From Serripes groenlandicus (taxonomy: Eukaryota > Mollusca > Bivalvia > Cardiida > Cardiidae), in contig JASEVX010000003.1 in the NCBI GenBank assembly GCA_031761405.1, forward strand, positions 118,180,849-118,244,848: 64,000 nt of DNA. Direction: 5' to 3'. Numbering within the stretch: the stretch's first letter is position 1; the number at the start of each line of letters is the position of its first letter. Under the pieces are notes generated by a model. That model saw only the letters and a list, made by a program, of their open reading frames with translations, was not told the origin of the DNA and did no database searches. The position numbers and the translations under genes were made by a program. Below are positions 57,547-64,000 of the stretch, piece by piece.

Positions 57547-58046
57547 TTTCAAAAGCTCTGTCATCAGAACATAGTATTTCACTTGAATCAAAATTAATTT
57601 CTCTTTATTGAATCTGAAAAAGATAAATGTTTTTTGCCCAGTCTTTCATTTTGAAATTCTTATCAATGATTCCTTTCATGTGTTCTTCACAAACCAATTA
57701 TTCTTTTTCATGTGTTCTTCACAAACAAATGAGTCATTTCATGTGTTTTTCACAAAACAATACGTCCTACAATGTAAAAAAAACAAACACCTGGTTGGGC
57801 TTTTAATGAGTCCTACTTCTAGCAAAATTTAATGAGTCTCGGACTCGGGCTGACCAGCAAAATGAAAGACTGCAGGCCCAATGTTATTAAATTTCTTCTC
57901 TATTTTCAGATAAAGAAAATCGCTGTTGAACTACATAAACATATATTATAAGTTACGGATATAATAGTTAATAGATATTTGAAGCTCACCATGTTGTGTA
58001 AAACCTGTAAGTTGATACATTGGTATGAATAAATTAACATATAAAT

Positions 58047-58280
58047 ACTTACCCATTTCCCACATACATTCACTTTATGGCGTCTCTGCTGCAGGCGACT
58101 TTTGCAAACATTGCACATGGTAACAAGAAATTTATGATAATGAGTAATTTCTCTTTTTGTCACAGTGTTTTCAACTCTTTTCAATATTTAAACTTTCCAC
58201 GTTAGAGGTTTTTCCAGAGTTTTGCCCAGATTTGTTCAAATTGTCTTCTTCAGTTTTGTCGTATGTTAGTAAGGTTTAAG
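58047..58280. mobile_element. TTAA-CCCTTTCCC MITE, diverged copy
   Basis: It starts TTACCCATTTCCCACATACA and ends CGTATGTTAGTAAGGTTTAA. The internal GCTGCAGGCGACTTTTG and ATAATGAGTAATTTCTC blocks are kept. Confidence 0.75.
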
Positions 58281-58345
58281 CACATTTGGATTATATAAAT
58301 GATTTAAAATGCGATATTGATGTTCATAACATCACAAAGCTTTGT

Positions 58346-58562
58346 CTAACCCTTTTCATTTTAGCATTTTAATCCATCTGCAGCAGACATTTTAAGCATT
58401 GTAACATTATGAGCTATTTCTCCTTTTCTCACAATATTTTTAACTCAATTCAATATTTATACCTTCTTTTCTAGTAATTTCCCTTCTTTTTGTAACCTCA
58501 TTGTTACCAATGTCGTTTGCTGCAGATGTGTTCTATGAGTTCTATGTGGTAAAGGGTGTAAC
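58346..58562. mobile_element. TTAA-CCCTTTCCC MITE, diverged copy
   Basis: CTAACCCTTTTCATTTTAGC to GTGGTAAAGGGTGTAACC, with GCAGCAGACATTTT and GTCGTTTGCTGCAG subterminal blocks. Confidence 0.7.
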
Positions 58563-58595
58563 CTTTTATCTTCTCGGATACAGATATGACAGCTT

Positions 58596-59090
58596 CAGTG
58601 TGTGTATACCACGTTACTTTTGACGTCATATTTGCATGGTCAGACAGCAATAATTGATCTTGATAAGAATGTAAAAACAATGATAACTTTTTTATTTCTT
58701 CACCCTTTTTAATGAGACATGGCGCAGTCTACGCCGCTAACATTGTCCTATCTCCGAGTTTTTACTGGAGTTTGATTGGTGGTCTAGTTTTTTAAAACAC
58801 TTCGCCGAACCTGTTCTCAAAATCCAGTTTTGATAATGCTCCGGCTGTCGGCGATATTAATAAATTTTGAGAAAAGGTTCATCGAAGTGTTTGAAGAAAC
58901 TAAACCACTTATCAAACTCCGTTGAAAAACCGGAGATAGGGTTCTGTAAGCGGTGTAGACTGCGCCATGTTTCATTAAATATGATGAAGAAATAAAAAAG
59001 TTACCTTTGTTTTTACTTCTAAACCGAAGTAAAATATTTCTTTCCACCGTAGCATTTGTGACGTAAAAGTCACGTGGTATACACACACTG
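58596..59090. mobile_element. 495-bp foldback element
   Basis: Termini CAGTGTGTGTATACCACG and CGTGGTATACACACACTG are exact or near-exact inverted copies, and the inverted similarity continues inward for some 200 bp on each side (CTACGCCGC, TCTCCG, CACTTCG, AACCTGTTCTCAAAAT against their complements). A short unpaired centre lies around 58,825-58,860. No open frame of interest. No convincing target duplication. Confidence 0.88.
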
Positions 59091-59570
59091 AGCATGATGT
59101 TGTCATTATAATATACGAAATATTCATCTGATGATTTATTATCATTATTTCATTTTCAGTGATTACACTAAGAGTGTTATTGTACCTAAGCTGCTTTCAT
59201 ACAGGTAAAATAATGTCTTTGATTAGTTTTTAACTGTTTACTAGATATAGACGACTTTTGACGCCTGTTCAGCAGATAGTGTTTGAACACATTTGAAAGA
59301 AAGTCAGAAAGTGCACATTTAAGCAAACAATTTCCTCGTTTCTTATAACATTTTAACGGGAATGGGGTATAGGTACACATAACACTTCTACATCCTCGTT
59401 TCGAAGCCGGCTTGTATAGCGACGCTGCTAGAGTGGTTGGCATTTTCACGAAGTTAAGCAACGTACATCGCTATGTTTTTTGTCTGTTTAGTGCAATATA
59501 ATTTAGCCTTAGACACCTTGGATGTCTCCTAATATCATACATTATGATTACCCTGCCAATCTCATCAAGG

Positions 59571-59890
59571 GGATTTTGACTACCCTATCATTTCGGTCGA
59601 GGGGATTTTGACTACCCTAACATTTTGGTCGAGGGGATTTTGACTACCCTATCATTTTGGTTGAGGGGATTTTGACTACCCTATCATTTTCAGGGTGAGT
59701 GGATTTTGACTACCCTATCATTTCGGTCGAGGGGATTTTGACTACCCTATCATTTTGGTCGAGGGGATTTTGACTACCCTATCATTTTCAGGGTGAGGGG
59801 ATTTTGACTACCCTATCATTTTCAGGGTGAGGGGATTTTGACTACCCTATCATTTTCAGGATGAGGGGATTTTGACTGAGGGGATTTTGA
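59571..59890. repeat. 32-34-bp minisatellite, about ten copies
   Basis: Units GGGGATTTTGACTACCCTAT plus CATTTCGGTCGA or CATTTTCAGGGTGA. Two spacer variants alternate along the array. The flanks 59,095-59,560 and 59,900-60,250 have no gene, only MITE debris near 59,245-59,340 and 60,070-60,245. Confidence 0.93.
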
Positions 59891-60257
59891 GTGTCTCCCC
59901 CCAGTGCACGTTACAATACTGACAACCCATATTGAAATCATACTTCAAGTTGTGGAGATGTATATTTAGGGGACACACGTGTATACTGCAACATAGAAAC
60001 TTTGTAGCTACATGGTAGAGTGTTTGATGTTGGACCTACAGGTTTAGAGGATGTTTTTTGTCTGTAAGAGAGAAAATGTTAACTGTTTCTTCTTAATATT
60101 TTTCCGAGCAGACGACTCTTCAATACATTAATCAAATATATTTAGTGGACAGTCATTATTCCTTACCAAACTGAAGGCACTTTGCACAAATCTGAAGCAG
60201 AGGATCGCATTTGCATCTGCTGCAGAGTTGTTGTAAAGGGTTAAATACCCACTTTTG

Positions 60258-62940
60258 TTTAGCTCAGCTTAGCACCGAGAGTGGGAGCACTCGCTATAAG
60301 GGAGTGCGGGATGGGCTAATGGAATCACTCGCTGTAATGTAGTGCGGGATGGGCTAGTGTGATCACTCGCTGTAATGTAGTGCGGGATGGGCTAGTGTGA
60401 TCACTCGCTGTAAGGCAGTGCGGGATGGGCTAGTGGGATCACTCGCTGTAATGTATTGCGGGATGGGCTAGTGTGATCACTCGCTGTAATGTAGTGCGGG
60501 ATGGGCTAGTGTGATCACTCGCTGTAAGGGAGTGCGGGATGGGCTAGTGGGATCACTCGCTGTAATGTATTGCGGGATGGGCTAGTGTGATCACTCGCTG
60601 TAAGGGAGTGCGGGATGGGCTAGTGGGATCACTCGCTGTAAGGGAGTGCGGGGTGGGCTAGTGGGATCACTCGCTGTAAGGGAGTGCGGGTTGCGGGATG
60701 GGCTTAGTGGGTTCACTCGCTGTAATGTAGTGCGGGATGGGCTAGTGTGATCACTCGCTAAGGGAGTGCGGGATGGGCTAGTGGGATCACTCGCTGTAAT
60801 GTAGTGCGGGATGGGCTAGTGTGATCACTCGCTGTAAGGGAGTGCGGGATGGGCTAGTGGGATCACTCGCTGTAAGGGAGTGCGGGATAGGCTAGTGTGA
60901 TCACTCGCTGTAAGGGAGTGCGGGATGGGCTAGTGGGATCACTCGCTGTAATGTATTGCGGGATGGGCTAGTGTGATCACTCGCTGTAAGGGAGTGCGGG
61001 ATGGGCTAGTGGGATCACTCGCTGTAATGTAGTGCGGGATGGGCTAGTGGGATCACTCGCTGTAAGGGAGTGCTGGGTGGGCTAGTGGGATCACTCGCTG
61101 TAATGTAGTGCGGGATGGGCTAGTGGGATCAATCGCTGCAAGGGAGTGCGGGATAGGCTAGTGGGATCACTCGCTGTAATGTAGTGCGGGATGGGCTAGT
61201 GGGATCACTCGCTGTAATGTAGTGCGGGATGGGCTAGTGGGATCACTCGCTGTAAGGGAGTGCGGGGTGGGCTAGTGGGATCACTCGCTGTAATGTAGTG
61301 CGGGATGGGCTAGTGGGATCACTCGCTGTAAGGGAGTGCGGGATGGGCTAGTGGGATCACTCGCTGTAATGTAGTGCGGGATGGGCTAGTGGGATCACTC
61401 GCTGTAAGGGAGTGCGGGTTGCGGGATGGGCTTAGTGGGTTCACTCGCTGTAATGTAGTGCGGGAAGGGCTAGTGTGATCACTCGCTGTAAGGGAGTGCG
61501 GGATGGGCTAGTGGGATCACTCACTGTAAGGGAGTGCGGGATAGGCTAGTGGGATCACTTGCTGTAAGGGAGTGCGGGATATGCTAGTGGGATCACTCGC
61601 TGTAATGTAGTGCGGGATGGGCTAGTGGGATCACTCGCTGTAATGTAGTGCGGGATGGGCTAGTGTGATCAATCGCTGTAAGGGAGTGCGGGATGGGCTA
61701 GTGGGATCACTCGCTGTAATGTAGTGCGGGATGGGCTAGTGTGATCAATCGCTGTAAGGGAGTGCGGGATGGGCTAGTGGGATCACTCGCTGTAATGTAG
61801 TGCGGGATGGGCTAGTGGGATCACTCGCTGTAAGGGAGTGTGGGATGGGCTAGTGGGATCACTCGCTGTAAGGGAGTGCGGGATGGGCTAGTGGGATCAC
61901 TCGCTGTAATGTAGTGCGGGATGGGCTAGTGGGATCACTCGCTGTAATGTAGTGCGGGATGGGCTAGTGGGATCACTCGCTGTAAGGGAGTGCGGGATGG
62001 GCTAGTGGGATCACTCGCTGTAATGTAGTGCGGGATGGGCTAGTGGGATCACTCGCTGTAAGGGAGTGTGGGATGGGCTAGTGGGATCAATCGCTGTAAG
62101 GGAGTGCGGGATGGGCTAGTGGGATCACTCGCTGTAATGTAGTGCGGGATGGGCTAGTGGGATCACTCGCTGTAAGGGAGTGTGGGATGGGCTAGTGGGA
62201 TCACTCGCTGTAAGGGAGTGCGGGATGGGCTAGTGGGATCACTCGCTGTAATGTAGTGCGGGATGGGCTAGTGGGATCACTCGCTGTAATGTAGTGCGGG
62301 ATGGGCTAGTGGGATCACTCGCTGTAAGGGAGTGCGGGATGGGCTAGTGGGATCACTCGCTGTAATGTAGTGCGGGATGGGCTAGTGGGATCACTCGCTG
62401 TAAGGGAGTGTGGGATGGGCTAGTGGGATCACTCGCTGTAAGGGAGTGCGGGATGAGCTAGTGTGATCACTCGTTGTAAGGAAGTGCGGGATGGGCTAGT
62501 GTGATCACTCGTTGTAAGGAAGTGCGGGATGGGCTAGCGGGATCACTCGCTGTAATGTTGTGCGGGATGGGCTAGTGGGATCACTCGCTGTAAGGGAGTG
62601 CGGGATGGGCTAGTGGGATCACTCGCTGTAAGGGGTTCGTCCGTTCACATATTCCTACCAACAACTTTCCCCTTTACCCTTGAACATATATCAAAATAAT
62701 TTCGCAGCAATATTTCTTAGATGGGCCTCTTTCAAAATTGTTCAAAGAATTGAATTCCACGGAAAACTCGGGTTGTCTTGAAAAACAGAAATAAACAATG
62801 GGAAAAATCTTCTTGTCCAAAAGTTCTGGCCCAATTTGAAATAATTTTGCACAAATGTTACTTGAGTGACCCTCTACAAATTCTGTCATCTGATCCATTG
62901 TAAACATTGCAAACAAAGAAAAAAATATTCTTGTTCAATT
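60258..62940 (+). mobile_element. TAGCTCACC-type element inflated by a 38-bp minisatellite
   Basis: The head TTTAGCTCAGCTTAGCACCG, then GAGCACTCGC, leads straight into the array. After it GTTCGTCCGTTCACATATTC and a core with TCAAAATAATTTCGCAG, CTTTCAAAATTGTTCAAAGA and GAATTCCACGGAAAACTC follow. The head and the core are those of the dispersed family seen at 16,362 and 55,321. Confidence 0.75.
60290..62634. repeat. 38-bp minisatellite, about 62 copies
   Basis: Unit GTGGGATCACTCGCTGTAAG plus GGAGTGCGGGATGGGCTA. Two variants, GTAAGGGAGTGC and GTAATGTAGTGC, are interspersed, together with GTGGGATC/GTGTGATC variants. A longer unit with duplicated GTGCGGGTTGCGGG occurs at about 60,685 and 61,408, which implies block duplication. 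Confidence 0.97.
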
Positions 62941-63429
62941 ATTCCGAATCATTGAATAACATGACAGTCTGTGGTTCGGCATATATGTTTACATTAAATT
63001 ACATTAAAAAAAACTTTAAAAATATTCTTATCTAAAAAAATTTAATACAATTTGTCACAAATGCTCCTTGGGAGATTCTTGACCACAAGTGATCAAATTA
63101 TTCTGATCCAGTGAAAAACAAAAGTACTGCCCTGATTTAATAATATTTCGTAATAATTGTTTATATTGGCTTATAAACAAAGTTGCCATAGGGGGTTTGT
63201 TCCCCATATGTATACAATAAATGTTTAAATATATATTCGTCAAAAAATACAAGTGTTAGAGCTTAGTTATTTGGAATGTACCATCACAAAGCTGTACTCT
63301 ATCACGTTGTAGACATTATATCCCTGAGGTGAAATGGCCCCAGCTCAGGGAAACATGTTAAACATAAGAAGTATATAGTTAAATGTAGTTAAAGGTCATC
63401 AGTATTAACTTGGGTCACACCATAACTGC

Positions 63430-63779
63430 CAGGGGCGTAGCTCACTTTAGGCACTGTAGGCAATTGCCTACCCATTTTTTCTCAAAATGCCCCAAAATAC
63501 AGCTGCGGCGATAGACATCTGCGTAATGTATCGACCAAATCAGCCTGCGCTGTCCGCGCAGACTGATCCGGCCGACACATTCCGTCTTAGGGGGATAGAT
63601 GTATAAAGTAGTTATTCCTGAAACAGAAAATCCACAGGAGGCGAAAAGTGTCTATCCGGGTAGGCCTTTGTGGCATGCTTAGGCTGATCCGGGTCGATAC
63701 TTTACGCAGAGTCCACAATGTTGATTTTCTCACGAGACGGCCTACACATTGATTTTATTTTTGCAAAGCTACGCCCCTG
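63430..63779. mobile_element. 350-bp element with hAT-like ends
   Basis: The left end CAGGGGCGTAGCT and right end AGCTACGCCCCTG are perfect 13-bp inverted repeats. CAGGGGCG-type ends are common among hAT elements, but no clear 8-bp target duplication remains. A perfect palindrome GTAGGCAATTGCCTAC lies just inside. Confidence 0.75.
63518..63710. mobile_element. 193-bp MITE nested in the hAT-like element
   Basis: TIRs TCTGCGTAATGTATCGAC and GTCGATACTTTACGCAGA agree in 17 of 18 positions. Subterminal GCCTGCGC..GCGCAGACTGATCCGG hairpins are characteristic of the family. Confidence 0.8.
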
Positions 63780-64000
63780 ATTGCTTAACTTTACTGCATC
63801 TAACGTAAATGCAGACTTGCCAAGTACACAACATTTCGCCAAAGAAGAATGTGACTTCTATCAAAGTTCTATCAACTCAGCTGAGAGATATAAGACTTTC
63901 ATGGTCTTCTTGTTGCCTGAATGTTTTTAAAGCCATCTACTGCAGATTTTGTGTTATGTTGGATTAACATATGTTACTATTATAAAAAAAAAAAAAAAAT

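Overview
The window is invertebrate nuclear DNA, most likely from a bivalve mollusc. The reasons are its AT-rich composition, one intron-containing gene with GT/AG splice sites, tRNA-derived SINEs, several non-LTR retrotransposon and Tc1 remnants, and repeat families that I associate with bivalve genomes (GGTCAAGGTCA tandem units, TAGCTCACCTGAGC-ended elements, hairpin ends next to GTCCGTCC microsatellites). The species cannot be named from the sequence alone. I saw no operons, bacterial genes, rRNA genes or CRISPR arrays.

Layout. 1-5,800 holds pieces of two non-LTR retrotransposons: a decayed minus-strand copy, and a 5'-truncated plus-strand copy that keeps reverse transcriptase motifs A, B and C and its own 3' hexamer tail. 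6,100-10,530 is tandem-repeat-bearing element DNA that contains a MITE with a 9-bp target duplication. 10,530-11,850 and 15,100-15,840 carry three internally deleted Tc1 transposons. Two SINE insertions with clear target duplications lie at 13,685 and 19,661. 14,395-14,885, 22,036-22,737 and 23,777-25,151 are three elements with the same plan: a GC-rich terminal hairpin, a GTCCGT- or GGTC-type microsatellite, then a tandem core.

25,284-32,597 is the one convincing gene. Nine exons splice in a single consistent frame into an Ulp1/C48-type cysteine peptidase domain followed by a C-terminal PHD finger. Its last intron contains a 1,482-bp element flanked by TTAA. 33,280-42,267 is a 9-kb satellite of about 193-bp monomers with a recent seven-monomer (1,351-bp) duplication. 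42,270-43,700 holds an acidic exon and a THAP-domain remnant.

44,400-64,000 is a mosaic. It contains minisatellites (20, 19, 54, 32 and 38 bp), SINE heads, foldback elements, an inverted duplication of an unrecognised gene fragment, and a 5'-truncated minus-strand LINE. A TTAA-CCCTTTCCC MITE family recurs more than 20 times between about 18.8 kb and 64 kb, including within introns of the peptidase gene. Apart from the Ulp1-PHD gene, nearly all coding signal belongs to mobile elements or their debris.
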